Below are positions 17,846-27,039 of a stretch of 64,000 nucleotides of DNA, one piece after another. The DNA is from Peteryoungia algae. Its GTDB lineage: Bacteria > Pseudomonadota > Alphaproteobacteria > Rhizobiales > Rhizobiaceae. The DNA lies in assembly GCF_030369675.1 (NCBI RefSeq), contig NZ_CP128477.1:2108001-2172000 (forward strand), written 5' to 3'. The notes below the pieces were generated by a model. The model made no database searches, was not told where the DNA came from, and saw nothing but the letters and a program-made list of their open reading frames with translations. A program made the position numbers and the translations under genes. Position 1 is the stretch's first letter, and the number at the start of each line of letters is the position of its first letter.

Positions 17846-19666
17846 TCAGTTTCTTTCCTTGAGTGCGGCTTCATATGCTGCGCGGGCTTGCGTGACTTCC
17901 TTGCGGGCCGAAACCTCCGGCACCGCGACATCCCACCAGTAGCCGCCGGCTCCTGTGGTCGGATAAGGATCGGTATCAATGACGATGACGGTTGTCTCGG
18001 TCGCCGCACGGGCGGCATCGAGTGCGGTTTCCAGCTCTGATATCGACGACACCTTGTGGGATCGCGCACCCATCGACGCAGCGTGGGCGGCAAAGTCGAT
18101 GGCCATCGGGCTGACATTCGTATGGGCGTAGAGATTGTTGAACTCAGCACCGCCGGTGCCCATCTGTAGCCGGTTGATGCAGCCGTAACCCCTGTTGTCG
18201 GTGATCACCAGCGTGATCTTCACGCCCATGCCGACTGCGGTCGCGAGTTCCGAGTTCATCATCATGTAGGAGCCGTCGCCGACCATGACGATAACGTCAC
18301 GATCGGGCTCTGCCATCTTGATGCCGAGACCGCCGGCGATCTCATAGCCCATGCAGGAGAAGCCGTATTCCATGTGATAGGAAAGCGGCAGCTTGGACTT
18401 CCACAGCTGGTGCAACTCGCCCGGCATGGTGCCGGCGGCGCACATGACGACGGTGTTGTCGCGCGAGGCGCGTTGCACGGCGCCGATCACCTGCATGTCC
18501 GTCGGAAGCGAATTGCTATCGACCGGGGCAGCGGTGACGGCATCCGCCTTGGCGAACCAGGAGGCCTTGAGACCGGCATCGGGCGCACCGAACTTGTGAT
18601 CGCCGAGCGCAGCCGAGAGCTTTTCCAGCCCGATCCTGGCGTCAGCCACGAGCGGGATCGCATCATGCTTGGCGCTGTCATACGCCTGCACGTTGAGCGC
18701 GAGGATCTTTCGGCTGGGATTCTTGAACAGTGCCCAGGACCCGGTGGTGAAATCCTGGAAACGTGTGCCGACGCCAATCACGAGATCGGCCTTTTCCGAG
18801 ACCAGATTGGCGCTTTCGGCACCGGTCACGCCAACAGGGCCGAAGTTCAGACCATGGTCCCAGGCGAGCGCAGACTTGCCGGCCTGCGTCTCGACGACGG
18901 GGATCTGGTGCTTCTCGACGAAAGCCTTCAGCGTATCGGTCGCGCCGGAAAAATGCACGCCGCCACCGGCCACGATCACAGGGTTCTTTGCGGCCCTCAG
19001 GGCCTCGACCGCCGCCTCGAATTCCACGACATCGGGTTCGGGACGACGGAAGCGCCAGGTTTTCCTGGCGAAGAAGCTTTCAGGGTAATCGTAAGCCTCG
19101 GCTTGCACATCCTGGCAAAAGGCAAGCGTCACAGGACCGCAATCAGCGGGATCGGTGAGCGTGCGCATGGCGCGCGGCAAAGCGGTCAAAAGCTGCTCCG
19201 GCCGCATGATCCGGTCGAAGTAGCGCGACACGGGACGGAAGCAGTCGTTCGCCGACATGGTGCCGTCGCCAAAATCCTCGATCTGCTGAAGCACGGGATC
19301 CGGGCCACGATTGGCGAAGACATCGCCGGGAATGAGGAGAACCGGCAGGCGGTTGACATGGGCGAGAGCCGCAGCCGTCACCATATTGAGCGCGCCGGGG
19401 CCGATGGAGGACGTCACCGCCATCGCGCGACGACGGCCGAGCTGCTTGGCATAGGCGATGGCCGCATGCGCCATCGACTGCTCGTTCTGCCCGCGATAGG
19501 TGGGCAGCTCCTCGCGTATGCCATAGAGCGCCTCGCCGATGCCGGCCACGTTGCCGTGGCCAAAGATCGCCCACATGCCGGCGATATAGGGTACGCCATC
19601 CTCGTTCAACTGATTGGCGAGATAACGCACCATCGCCTGAGCGGCGGTCAGCCGGATCGTCTTCAT
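17846..19666 (-). CDS. iolD: 3D-(3,5/4)-trihydroxycyclohexane-1,2-dione hydrolase
   Basis: 606 residues from ATG 19666. A thiamine-diphosphate enzyme: N-terminal PYR domain ([34 protein letters not shown]), central domain, and C-terminal PP domain with [20 protein letters not shown] holding the Mg/ThDP-binding GDG motif. It opens the inositol ring to give 5-deoxy-glucuronate, the IolB substrate. It overlaps iolC by four bases (ATGA, 19663-19666) and nearly abuts iolE, so the three are translationally linked. Confidence 0.96.
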   Translation of the reverse strand: MKTIRLTAAQAMVRYLANQLNEDGVPYIAGMWAIFGHGNVAGIGEALYGIREELPTYRGQNEQSMAHAAIAYAKQLGRRRAMAVTSSIGPGALNMVTAAALAHVNRLPVLLIPGDVFANRGPDPVLQQIEDFGDGTMSANDCFRPVSRYFDRIMRPEQLLTALPRAMRTLTDPADCGPVTLAFCQDVQAEAYDYPESFFARKTWRFRRPEPDVVEFEAAVEALRAAKNPVIVAGGGVHFSGATDTLKAFVEKHQIPVVETQAGKSALAWDHGLNFGPVGVTGAESANLVSEKADLVIGVGTRFQDFTTGSWALFKNPSRKILALNVQAYDSAKHDAIPLVADARIGLEKLSAALGDHKFGAPDAGLKASWFAKADAVTAAPVDSNSLPTDMQVIGAVQRASRDNTVVMCAAGTMPGELHQLWKSKLPLSYHMEYGFSCMGYEIAGGLGIKMAEPDRDVIVMVGDGSYMMMNSELATAVGMGVKITLVITDNRGYGCINRLQMGTGGAEFNNLYAHTNVSPMAIDFAAHAASMGARSHKVSSISELETALDAARAATETTVIVIDTDPYPTTGAGGYWWDVAVPEVSARKEVTQARAAYEAALKERN

Positions 19667-21591
19667 GCTTGTCCTCCCTTGGCGGCAGCCGCCGCCTTCC
19701 GCGCCGCATCCCAGATTGCACAGAGGCTTTGGTAACGCGCCGCCATATCCTCCACAGCCTGGGTATCCGTAATGCTTCCGGCAAGCCACTTGCGCGCCGC
19801 GTCACCGAAGATGGTGCGCCCGACAGCAAACCCCTTGACGAGACCAAAGCCGGCAGCAAGCTGGAAACTCGCCTCCAGTTCCGCCTGCGGCGCATCGAGA
19901 CCAAGCACAACGATGCCACGTGTATAGGGATCATGGCGCTCGATCGCCGCGCAGGCATTCGCCCAGGAGGCCGTCGTCTTCATCGGCTCCAGCTTCCACC
20001 AGTCGGGGTAGACGCCGATCTCGTAGAAGCGGTCGATGATCTTGGCCGTGGTCTCGTCATCACAGGCACCGACCTTGGACGGGATGACCTCCAGCAGGAA
20101 TTCCAACCGGTTGCGGCGGGCCGCATGGAAGAGCCGCAGAACCGTCTGCTCCTGATCGGCTTTCATTTCGGCCGTGTCATCCGGGTGATAGAAGGCAAGA
20201 ACCTTCACGACATGATCGATCGGCCATTCGACCAGACCGCCGAAATCCGGACCAATCTCCGGCTCCAGCGTCAGCGGGCGCGAGCCCGGCCATTCGACGG
20301 GACGGCCAATCCACAGGCCCGTGCCGGCAGCGCGATAGAGTGCATCGCGCCCCAGGCGGCTGTCGCAGAGCAGACCATACCCGGCTTTGCCATCGGAAAC
20401 CCGCAGGGCGGCATCGAGGCAGAGGGTCTTGAACGCGCCGATCCTGTCGTCCGAAACATCGGCCTCCCTGGCCATGGCTTCCAGCTGCATCCGGTGGTCG
20501 AAGGCGAACACCCGCATGGTCGACCAGTCAGCCTTGCGATTGGTCGACCAATGCACCTGCTCGAGCGCTGCATCCTTGCGCAGCGCCTTGTTCTTGATGC
20601 CGGTCTTGAAGAAATACTGCAGTTCTTCCCAGCTCGGATAGGCCGGTGTGCAGCCATGGCGGGAGACGGCGAAGGCGCCGCAGGCATTGGCAAATTTCAG
20701 CGATGTCGGCCAGTCCTCGCCCGTCAGCCAGCCCTTGAGCAGCCCGGACATGAAGCCATCGCCGGCGCCCAGCACGTTGAAGACTTCGATCGGAAATCCC
20801 TCGCCGGCCTGCCCCTCGTCGAGACTGTCAGGGATAGCATCCTCGAAGACCACGGCGCCCATCGGCCCGCGTTTGCAGACCAGCGTCGCCGGCGAGACCT
20901 GCCGCACGGCTCTCAGCGCCTCGATCGTATCGGTCGAGCCGCCGGCGATATGGAATTCCTCTTCCGTGCCGACGATCAGGTTGAACAGATGCAGCGTCGA
21001 CTGCAGCTTTGCAGTCACCTTTTTGGATTCGACGAACCGGCTCTCGCCATCGCCATGGCCAGCAAGACCCCAGAGGTTCGGGCGGTAATCGATGTCGAGT
21101 GCGGTCAACCCTCCCGACTGCCGGGCGATTTCCAGCGCCTTCAGAACGGCCTGTTCGGTCCGAGGGTTCGAGAGATGCGTACCCGTCACACACACGCAAC
21201 GCGCTTCGGAAACGAAGTCCGGGTCGATGTCCTCTTCCGACAGCGCCATGTCGGCGCAGTTCTCGCGGTAGAAAATCAGCGGAAACTGGTATTCGTCGCG
21301 GATGCCAAGCAGCACCAGCGCCGTCAGGCGCTCCTTGTCGGTCTTGACGCCGCGCACATCGACGCCCTCGCGCACCAGCTGTTCGCGAATGAAGCGACCC
21401 ATATGCTCGTCACCGACTCGGGTGATCAGCGCCGATTTGAGGCCAAGCCGCGCAGTTCCGGCCGCGATATTGGTCGGCGACCCGCCAATATACTTGTTGA
21501 AGGAGGCCATGTCCTCCAGCCGACCACCAACCTGTGCCCCGTAAAGGTCCACGGACGAGCGGCCGATCGTGATCAGATCGAGCGAAGCCAA
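19663..21591 (-). CDS. iolC: 5-dehydro-2-deoxygluconokinase fused to a DUF2090 aldolase-like domain
   Basis: 642 residues, about twice the length of a stand-alone IolC. Residues 1-320 are a PfkB/ribokinase-type kinase (LITIGRSSVDLYGAQVGG, IGGSPTNIA, catalytic Asp in NVLGAGDGFMSGLL). Residues about 340-630 are DUF2090 (FAFDHRMQLEAMAREA, LLEVIPSKVG, WWKLEP). The kinase phosphorylates 2-deoxy-5-keto-gluconate. DUF2090 is related to class I aldolases and probably performs the following cleavage, since no separate iolJ is in the window. This fusion is usual in rhizobia. First gene of the operon, with a candidate IolR site about 80-100 bases upstream. Confidence 0.95.
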   Translation of the reverse strand: MASLDLITIGRSSVDLYGAQVGGRLEDMASFNKYIGGSPTNIAAGTARLGLKSALITRVGDEHMGRFIREQLVREGVDVRGVKTDKERLTALVLLGIRDEYQFPLIFYRENCADMALSEEDIDPDFVSEARCVCVTGTHLSNPRTEQAVLKALEIARQSGGLTALDIDYRPNLWGLAGHGDGESRFVESKKVTAKLQSTLHLFNLIVGTEEEFHIAGGSTDTIEALRAVRQVSPATLVCKRGPMGAVVFEDAIPDSLDEGQAGEGFPIEVFNVLGAGDGFMSGLLKGWLTGEDWPTSLKFANACGAFAVSRHGCTPAYPSWEELQYFFKTGIKNKALRKDAALEQVHWSTNRKADWSTMRVFAFDHRMQLEAMAREADVSDDRIGAFKTLCLDAALRVSDGKAGYGLLCDSRLGRDALYRAAGTGLWIGRPVEWPGSRPLTLEPEIGPDFGGLVEWPIDHVVKVLAFYHPDDTAEMKADQEQTVLRLFHAARRNRLEFLLEVIPSKVGACDDETTAKIIDRFYEIGVYPDWWKLEPMKTTASWANACAAIERHDPYTRGIVVLGLDAPQAELEASFQLAAGFGLVKGFAVGRTIFGDAARKWLAGSITDTQAVEDMAARYQSLCAIWDAARKAAAAAKGGQA

Positions 21592-21663
21592 GCGATTTCC
21601 TCCCTGTGACGCGGGATCTCGCGCCCCGCCTCGAGCCCCCGTCCGCGATTTGGAACGGCGCCC

Positions 21664-21697
21664 TTCTGAAATAGACTATAAATTCTATTTTTCAGAA
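21664..21697. promoter_or_regulatory. Candidate IolR operator upstream of iolC
   Basis: TTCTGAAATAGA is repeated in inverted orientation as TCTATTTTTCAGAA, with a two-base insertion in one arm, around an AT-rich centre. The core AATAGACTATAAATTCTATT (21670-21689) matches 14 of 20 positions of a second site at 22597-22616 between iolR and idhA. Occurrence only in these two iol promoter regions supports recognition by the RpiR-type regulator encoded between them. Confidence 0.5.
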
Positions 21698-21712
21698 TTT
21701 CAATACGAACAT

Positions 21713-22531
21713 TCAGTCATCCTGTCGCGCAGTGCCGACAGCAACCGAGAGCGTGATTGCCAGGCAAAGCGTGGCCGACAGCGAGCGGAATGCCCCGAAA
21801 TCGACTTCCGAAACCGACAGCAGCGTCGCCCCCATGCGCCGGAGCGGGCTGACGACCGTATCCGTGACCGCAATGACGGGAATACCGCGCCCTCGAACCT
21901 GTTCGACGAGCTCGAGTGTCTCGGTCGAATAGGGCGAAAAGGTTACGGCGAGGAGCGCGTCGCCTTCGCGGATTGCATGGTGATTGTCGAGCCGCCCGAC
22001 GACGCTGTGCAACATGGCAGGAACGCCCATCTTCTCGAAGGCATAGGCCATGTAACTCGCGACCGGAAAGCTCCGCCGCAGACCGATGATATGAATCATC
22101 CGCGCCTCGGAAAGCTGCCTGACGGCAGCCTCCATCGTCGGCGGATCAACTGTTTTGACGAGATTTTCCAGCGAGAGTCGGCCCGCCTCCACAAATTCGG
22201 CCAACAGCGCCGAAGGTGAGCCCTCGGCCTTTTCTCGCAGATGCTGGAGGCGTGTCGAGTAATCGGGCCACCCCCCGACAAAGCTCTCTCGAAACAGCTT
22301 TTGCATTTCGGAGAACCCGGAGAACCCCATGATCTGGCAAAACCGCATGAAGGCAGACGGCTGCACGCCCGCACCCTCTGCCATCTCTGCGACGGTAGAG
22401 ACGGCGATGCGGTCCTTGTTGGCTGCAACATAGTCAGCGCATTGCTTTAGTCGCTTGGGCAGGCTGCCGGAGACTTCCAGCAACCGGTCCTCGAACTCCT
22501 TGATCGTCTGCGCTCCGCCGCTCTCGCTCAT
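21713..22531 (-). CDS. iolR: RpiR/MurR-family regulator of inositol catabolism
   Basis: 272 residues from ATG 22531, which follows GAGGGG; an upstream in-frame start at 22549 is possible. The N-terminal RpiR helix-turn-helix is at about 10-85 (STVAEMAEGAGVQPSAFMRFCQIMGFSGFSEMQKLF). A SIS sugar-isomerase-like domain covers about 125-265 and would bind a phosphorylated inositol derivative. The gene lies between iolC, 121 bases downstream on the same strand, and divergent idhA. In Sinorhizobium the homologue represses iol genes and is relieved by an inositol metabolite. Confidence 0.9.
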   Translation of the reverse strand: MSESGGAQTIKEFEDRLLEVSGSLPKRLKQCADYVAANKDRIAVSTVAEMAEGAGVQPSAFMRFCQIMGFSGFSEMQKLFRESFVGGWPDYSTRLQHLREKAEGSPSALLAEFVEAGRLSLENLVKTVDPPTMEAAVRQLSEARMIHIIGLRRSFPVASYMAYAFEKMGVPAMLHSVVGRLDNHHAIREGDALLAVTFSPYSTETLELVEQVRGRGIPVIAVTDTVVSPLRRMGATLLSVSEVDFGAFRSLSATLCLAITLSVAVGTARQDD

Positions 22532-22596
22532 TCCGCCCCTCACCCTCATCCGGACACATCGTCACGCTTGACAGAATCCGTGTCACGATCTAGCAA

Positions 22597-22616
22597 AATA
22601 GAACATATATTCCAAA
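22597..22616. promoter_or_regulatory. Candidate IolR operator between iolR and idhA
   Basis: AATAGAACATATATTCCAAA shares 14 of 20 positions with the site before iolC. Its centre AGAA-N6-TTCC differs by one base from the GGAA-N6-TTCC motif I recall for Sinorhizobium IolR. It lies 121-140 bases before the idhA start and 66-85 before the iolR start, so it could control both. Confidence 0.5.
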
Positions 22617-22736
22617 ACGCGGTTTTTGCCAGCGTGAAATGGAACATTGATCAGGTGCCTCCATATGGAGCGCCCAACGACATCACGATCGCCTCCTCTT
22701 GACGAGAGACCAGGGCGTGGCAGGGAGGGAATGAAC

Positions 22737-23732
22737 ATGGTCACGAGACTGGCACTTCTGGGCGCTGGCCGCATCGGCAAGGTGCATGCGAAAGCCATCG
22801 CGGAAGACAAGCGCGCGAAACTCGTCGCTGTCGCCGACGCATTCGCGGAAGCCGCAAATGCCATCGCCACGCAGACCGGATGCGTCGTGAAGACGATCGA
22901 GGAAATCGAGGCAGACAAGGCTATCGACGCCGTCATCATTTGCACGCCGACCAACACCCATGCCGACCTGATCGAACGTTTCGCCAAGGCCGGCAAGGCG
23001 ATCTTCTGCGAAAAGCCGATCGATCTGGATGTTAACAGGGCGAAGGCCTGCCTTGAGACCGTGCGCGCTGTTGGCGGAAAGGTCATGCTCGGTTTTAACC
23101 GTCGCTTCGACCCGCACTTCCAGGCCGTGCGCAAGGAAATCGACAAGGGCTCGATCGGCAAAGTGGAGATGGTGACGATCACCAGCCGCGACCCGGGCGC
23201 GCCTCCTGCCGAATATATCAAGGTCTCCGGCGGCATCTTCCGCGACATGACCATCCACGATTTCGACATGGCCCGCTTCCTGCTGGGCGAAGAAATCGAA
23301 ACGGTCCAGGCCTCGGCCTCGGTGCTGGTTGACCCCAAGATCGGCGAGCTCGGCGACTACGACAGTGCCTCGCTGATCCTGACGACAAAGAGCGGCCGCC
23401 AGGCGATCATCTCCAACTCGCGCCGCGCATCCTATGGCTACGACCAGCGCATCGAGGTGCACGGCTCGCTCGGCTCGGTCTCGGCCGAAAACCAGCGGCC
23501 GGTCTCGATCGAGGTCGCCAACAAGGACGGCTATACCCGCCCGCCGCTGCATGATTTCTTCATGACGCGATACACGGCGGCCTATGCGGCCGAGATCTCT
23601 GCCTTCATCGACGCGCTCGACAACGGCACGCCGATGGCGCCGTCAGCCGAAGACGGCCTGATCGCGCTGGCGCTCGCCGACGCGGCAGTGAGGTCGGCCA
23701 GGGACAAATCCGCAGTCACCGTCGCCTACTGA
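22737..23732 (+). CDS. idhA: myo-Inositol 2-dehydrogenase
   Basis: 331 residues from ATG 22737, eight bases after GGGAGGGA; the ATG at 22731 is too close to it. The Rossmann motif is LALLGAGRIGKVHAKAI. Gfo/Idh/MocA catalytic residues appear as CEKPIDLD (Lys) and FRDMTIHDFDMARF (Asp and His). It oxidises myo-inositol to scyllo-inosose with NAD, the first step before IolE. Divergent from iolR, with a shared candidate operator, and followed by a strong terminator. Confidence 0.94.
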   Translation: MVTRLALLGAGRIGKVHAKAIAEDKRAKLVAVADAFAEAANAIATQTGCVVKTIEEIEADKAIDAVIICTPTNTHADLIERFAKAGKAIFCEKPIDLDVNRAKACLETVRAVGGKVMLGFNRRFDPHFQAVRKEIDKGSIGKVEMVTITSRDPGAPPAEYIKVSGGIFRDMTIHDFDMARFLLGEEIETVQASASVLVDPKIGELGDYDSASLILTTKSGRQAIISNSRRASYGYDQRIEVHGSLGSVSAENQRPVSIEVANKDGYTRPPLHDFFMTRYTAAYAAEISAFIDALDNGTPMAPSAEDGLIALALADAAVRSARDKSAVTVAY

Positions 23733-23774
23733 CGACGAAGAGCTCCCGCGCTGCCGCAAGGCGGCGCAGATTGG

Positions 23775-23806
23775 AAACGCCGCCCGAACCTCCTCGGGCG
23801 GCGTTT
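23775..23806 (+). terminator. Strong intrinsic terminator after idhA
   Basis: A perfect 13-bp stem, AAACGCCGCCCGA with TCGGGCGGCGTTT, a six-base loop and a following T-rich stretch end the idhA transcript. The opposite strand also has a T-run after the stem, so it can terminate the convergent 23827-25667 operon as well. Confidence 0.88.
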
Positions 23807-23826
23807 TCCGTTTCTCATGATGACTG

Positions 23827-24885
23827 TCAGACGACGAGTTCGCGGCGTTCGACTTCGGTCAACATGGCAAGGTCGAGGATCTTCTGCAGGTTGGCCGCAT
23901 GGCGGAAGCTCGGCTCCTGCGCATAGCCGGAACGGATCGCGGTGATGAACTTCTGATAATTCGTTTCCACCGGATCGACTTCGATCTCGCGCCAGACGGC
24001 CTTCTCGACATCCTCCTGGAGGCAGGCCCTGAGGCTGGACTTGTCCAGACGATGAATGACTTCCAGCGCGCCTTTGTCGCCATGCACGCGCAGGCGAAGC
24101 TCGTTCAAATGGCCCGTTGCCCAGCGGCTCGCATGGATGACGCCCATGGCACCATTGGTAAACTCGGCCGTCATGGTGAAACTGTCATTGGCGTCGAGAT
24201 CATATTCGCCGATCTTGTTGCCCGGCGCCTTTTCGAAGGCTTTCATCCGGGCAAAGACGTGATCGATCTCCGTCACCGCGCCAAAGCCGACAAAGTCGAG
24301 GATATGGATGCCGACATCGCCGAGCACGCCGTTGGAGCCATGTTTCGTCGACAGCCGCCACAGCCACTGGCTTTCGGTCGCCCAATCCCCCCAGGCCTTG
24401 GAGACGAGCCAGCTCTGCAGATAGGAAGCCTCGATATGACGAACCTTGCCGATCTCGCCGGCCAGCACCATCTGCCGGGCCTTCTGCACCTGCGCCACAT
24501 TGCGGTAGGTGAGGTTGACCATGTTGACGAGGCCGGAATTCTCCGCCGCCGTCGCCATTTCGTCGGCCTTGGCGTAATTCTCCGCGAGCGGCTTCTCGCA
24601 CATGACATGCTTGCCGGCAGCAATCAGCTTGAGCGTCGTCGGATAATGCACCTTGTCCGGCGTTACATTGGTGACGGCATCGAATTCACCCCAGGCGATC
24701 GCCTCGTCGAGCGAGGTGAAGGTGTTGGGAATGTGGTGCCGAGCCGCAAAGGCGCGCACTGTGGCCATATCGAGATCGACCGCCGCCACAAGTTGCACGT
24801 CGGATATCGTCGAAAAGTTCATCGCATGGGAATTGGCCATGCCCCCGGTGCCGAGCACCAGAAGACGGATAGGGGCAGCGCTCAT
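23827..24885 (-). CDS. Gfo/Idh/MocA-family oxidoreductase (ThuB-like partner)
   Basis: 352 residues. Rossmann motif [17 protein letters not shown]. Catalytic features are [10 protein letters not shown] (Lys) and [12 protein letters not shown] (D-x-G-x-H-x-x-D). The C-terminal alpha/beta domain is complete. It overlaps the ThuA-like gene by four bases, the arrangement of thuA-thuB in Sinorhizobium, where the two proteins together oxidise trehalose or related disaccharides to 3-keto sugars. Here the thuEFGK transporter is missing, so the substrate may differ. Regulation by the divergent LacI protein is likely. Confidence 0.88.
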   Translation of the reverse strand: MSAAPIRLLVLGTGGMANSHAMNFSTISDVQLVAAVDLDMATVRAFAARHHIPNTFTSLDEAIAWGEFDAVTNVTPDKVHYPTTLKLIAAGKHVMCEKPLAENYAKADEMATAAENSGLVNMVNLTYRNVAQVQKARQMVLAGEIGKVRHIEASYLQSWLVSKAWGDWATESQWLWRLSTKHGSNGVLGDVGIHILDFVGFGAVTEIDHVFARMKAFEKAPGNKIGEYDLDANDSFTMTAEFTNGAMGVIHASRWATGHLNELRLRVHGDKGALEVIHRLDKSSLRACLQEDVEKAVWREIEVDPVETNYQKFITAIRSGYAQEPSFRHAANLQKILDLAMLTEVERRELVV

Positions 24886-25667
24886 TTATAGCCTTCCTCG
24901 CCAGCCTGGTGCAAACGCGGCCCTCGCTCGGTGATTGGCTCCAGCGCCTCTTCGACCGGGACATTCGGCGCATCGTGCACGGCGCCGTAACGCGGCATCG
25001 GATTGTAGGCCCACTTGACCCCGTTGCGGATGACCTGCTGCACATTGGCATCGTGGTATGTCGGATAGGTCTCGTGGCCCGGACGGAAGTAGAAGATGTT
25101 GCCGGCCCCACGCCGCCAGGTCAGGCCCGAGCGAAACACCTCGCCACCGGCGAACCAGGAGATGAACACGGTCTCCAGCGGCTCGGGAACGGAGAAGAAT
25201 TCGCCGTACATTTCCTCGTTTTCCAGCACGAAATTCTCAGGGATACCGGCGGCAATCGGGTGGCCGGGATTGACGGTCCAGATCCGCTCGCGCTCGCCCG
25301 CTTCGCGCCACTTCAACGCGCAGGGAGTGCCCATGAGCCGCTTGAACGGCTTGGCGAAATGCCCGGAATGCAGGACGAGCAGACCCATGCCTTCCCAGAC
25401 CCGTTTCGCAACCCGCTCGACAACCTCCTCAGAGACTTCGCCATGCGCCTTGTGACCCCACCACACGAGCACATCGGTCTCGGCGAGCCGGTCCAAAGGC
25501 AAACCGTGTTCCGGCTCCTGCAGGGTCGCCGTCGTTGCCTCGATCTCGGAATCCGTGTTCAGCGCAGCAGCAATCGTCGCATGCATGCCATCGGGATAAA
25601 TCTCCCGGACGGTTGCGTTTTCCCGCTCGTGAATATTTTCACCCCAGACAACAGTTCTGATCGCCAC
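24882..25667 (-). CDS. ThuA-like domain protein (trehalose-utilisation family)
   Basis: 261 residues, the usual length for ThuA. It has a class I glutamine-amidotransferase-like fold and opens [23 protein letters not shown], with [19 protein letters not shown] and [18 protein letters not shown] as conserved blocks. Its stop overlaps the oxidoreductase start (ATGA), so the two are made together and probably act as a complex on a sugar. The start follows a GGAGGAAG-type ribosome site. Divergent from a LacI-family gene across 343 bases. Trehalose specificity is not demonstrated. Confidence 0.87.
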   Translation of the reverse strand: MAIRTVVWGENIHERENATVREIYPDGMHATIAAALNTDSEIEATTATLQEPEHGLPLDRLAETDVLVWWGHKAHGEVSEEVVERVAKRVWEGMGLLVLHSGHFAKPFKRLMGTPCALKWREAGERERIWTVNPGHPIAAGIPENFVLENEEMYGEFFSVPEPLETVFISWFAGGEVFRSGLTWRRGAGNIFYFRPGHETYPTYHDANVQQVIRNGVKWAYNPMPRYGAVHDAPNVPVEEALEPITERGPRLHQAGEEGYK

Positions 25668-25784
25668 GTGCTTCCTCCTTGATTAAGACCGGAGCGACCG
25701 GCCATGCGCCACGCCCCCATGGGCCCGTCGCTCTGTCTCACCTAGGCATGAAAACGAACGAAACTAGGGCATGTCGGCAAATAA

Positions 25785-25800
25785 TTGAAACCGCTTTGGC
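25785..25800. promoter_or_regulatory. Candidate LacI-family operator, site 1
   Basis: TTGAAACCGCTTTGGC resembles the LacI/GalR consensus TGAAA(C/G)CG-(C/G)TTTCA, with 12 of 14 central positions agreeing by eye. It lies in the 343-base gene-free interval 25668-26010 between the ThuA-like gene and the LacI gene, about 120 bases before the ThuA-like start. The rest of the interval shows only a GC-rich tract and no ORF worth naming. Confidence 0.5.
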
Positions 25801-25908
25801 CGTCATCATTTGCAATCCGGTCAACGTCTGTCAAATGGCAATTTCCTGACTTCAAGCACTCGCGGGCGTGCCCTGCAGACAGCCCCTCTCTCCCGGATCA
25901 GCACCGCT

Positions 25909-25924
25909 TTGGAAGCGCTTTGAC
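25909..25924. promoter_or_regulatory. Candidate LacI-family operator, site 2
   Basis: TTGGAAGCGCTTTGAC contains the perfect octamer palindrome AAGCGCTT and is about 124 bases from site 1. It lies roughly 90 bases before the LacI gene. Two sites in one divergent region suit a LacI-family repressor controlling both directions, possibly by looping. Confidence 0.55.
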
Positions 25925-26010
25925 AGCCGGGGTCGAGAATTGCCAGATGTCCGGGAGCATGTGATAAGCGGCAGCAGCCGGGGTGTTCCCGCAGGAGTTC
26001 GACGGCACGA

Positions 26011-27039
26011 ATGAAGCTCAAGGAATTCGCCCAGCAGATCGGATTGTCACCGACAACGGTGAGCCGCGCTTTGAGCGGCTATCCGGAGGTGAACGAAGCG
26101 ACACGCACCAGGGTGTTGCAGGAGGCCGCCCGCCTCGGCTACCGGCCCAACATCAATGCCGTTCGCCTCGCGACCGGACGGGCGGGCGCCATCGGCGTCG
26201 TCATGACCAAGACCGGCGACTACCAGTTTTCCGAATTCATGAGCGGCATGGCCGACCGCCTGAGCGGCGAAGACATCGACATGCTGATCACGCCGATGGC
26301 CGAACACGACACGGGCGATGAAATTCAACTCTACCGACGCCTCGCAGAAAGTCGCCGCGTCGATGCTGTCGTCATTCATTCGCCACGCCCCAGGGATCCG
26401 CGCATCGCCCTGCTGTCCCAACTGAAACTTCCCTTCATCGTGCACGGCCGCTCATCCACCGAGGTGCCGCATGCCTGGCTGGATATCGACAACGAGGGCG
26501 CCATCCGGCGCAGTACCGAACACCTGCTCGATCTCGGCCACCGGCGCATCGCACTGTTGAACGGGCGCGAGGGTCTGACCTTCACCCTGCATCGGCTCGC
26601 CGGTTACACGGAAGCGCTGCGCGACCGTGGCATCGACTTCGACCCGAAGCTTGTCACGCATGGCGATTTCACCGACGAGATCGGCTTTCACTTTGCCCGC
26701 GCGGCACTCGAGCAGCGCCCGCGCCCAACTGCCTTCGTCGCCGGCTCGATGATGACGGCACTCGGTGTGTACCGCGCGGCCAGGACGAGGAACCTGATCA
26801 TCGGTCAGGACATATCCGTCATAGCCCATGACGACGTCTTCCCCTATCTGACCGCGGAGAACATGACGCCGTCGCTATCCACCACCCGTTCTTCGATCCG
26901 CGCTGCCGGAAGCCGGATCACTGACCTCCTTCTGCAGATTTTGGCAGGCCGTGAGGCGAGCGATGTCAGGGAACTCTGGCCGGTTGAACTCATCCTGCGT
27001 GAAACGAGCCGCCCCGTATCGAGGGAACAGTCGACATGA
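26011..27039 (+). CDS. LacI-family transcriptional regulator
   Basis: 342 residues. Residues 1-55 form the LacI helix-turn-helix plus hinge helix (MKLKEFAQQIGLSPTTVSRALSGYPEVNEATR, then RLGYRPNINA). A periplasmic-binding-protein-like effector domain covers 60-335. It overlaps the following kinase gene by four bases, and together they diverge from the ThuA-like/oxidoreductase pair. It probably senses a sugar or sugar derivative and represses all four genes through the two sites upstream. Confidence 0.92.
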   Translation: MKLKEFAQQIGLSPTTVSRALSGYPEVNEATRTRVLQEAARLGYRPNINAVRLATGRAGAIGVVMTKTGDYQFSEFMSGMADRLSGEDIDMLITPMAEHDTGDEIQLYRRLAESRRVDAVVIHSPRPRDPRIALLSQLKLPFIVHGRSSTEVPHAWLDIDNEGAIRRSTEHLLDLGHRRIALLNGREGLTFTLHRLAGYTEALRDRGIDFDPKLVTHGDFTDEIGFHFARAALEQRPRPTAFVAGSMMTALGVYRAARTRNLIIGQDISVIAHDDVFPYLTAENMTPSLSTTRSSIRAAGSRITDLLLQILAGREASDVRELWPVELILRETSRPVSREQST

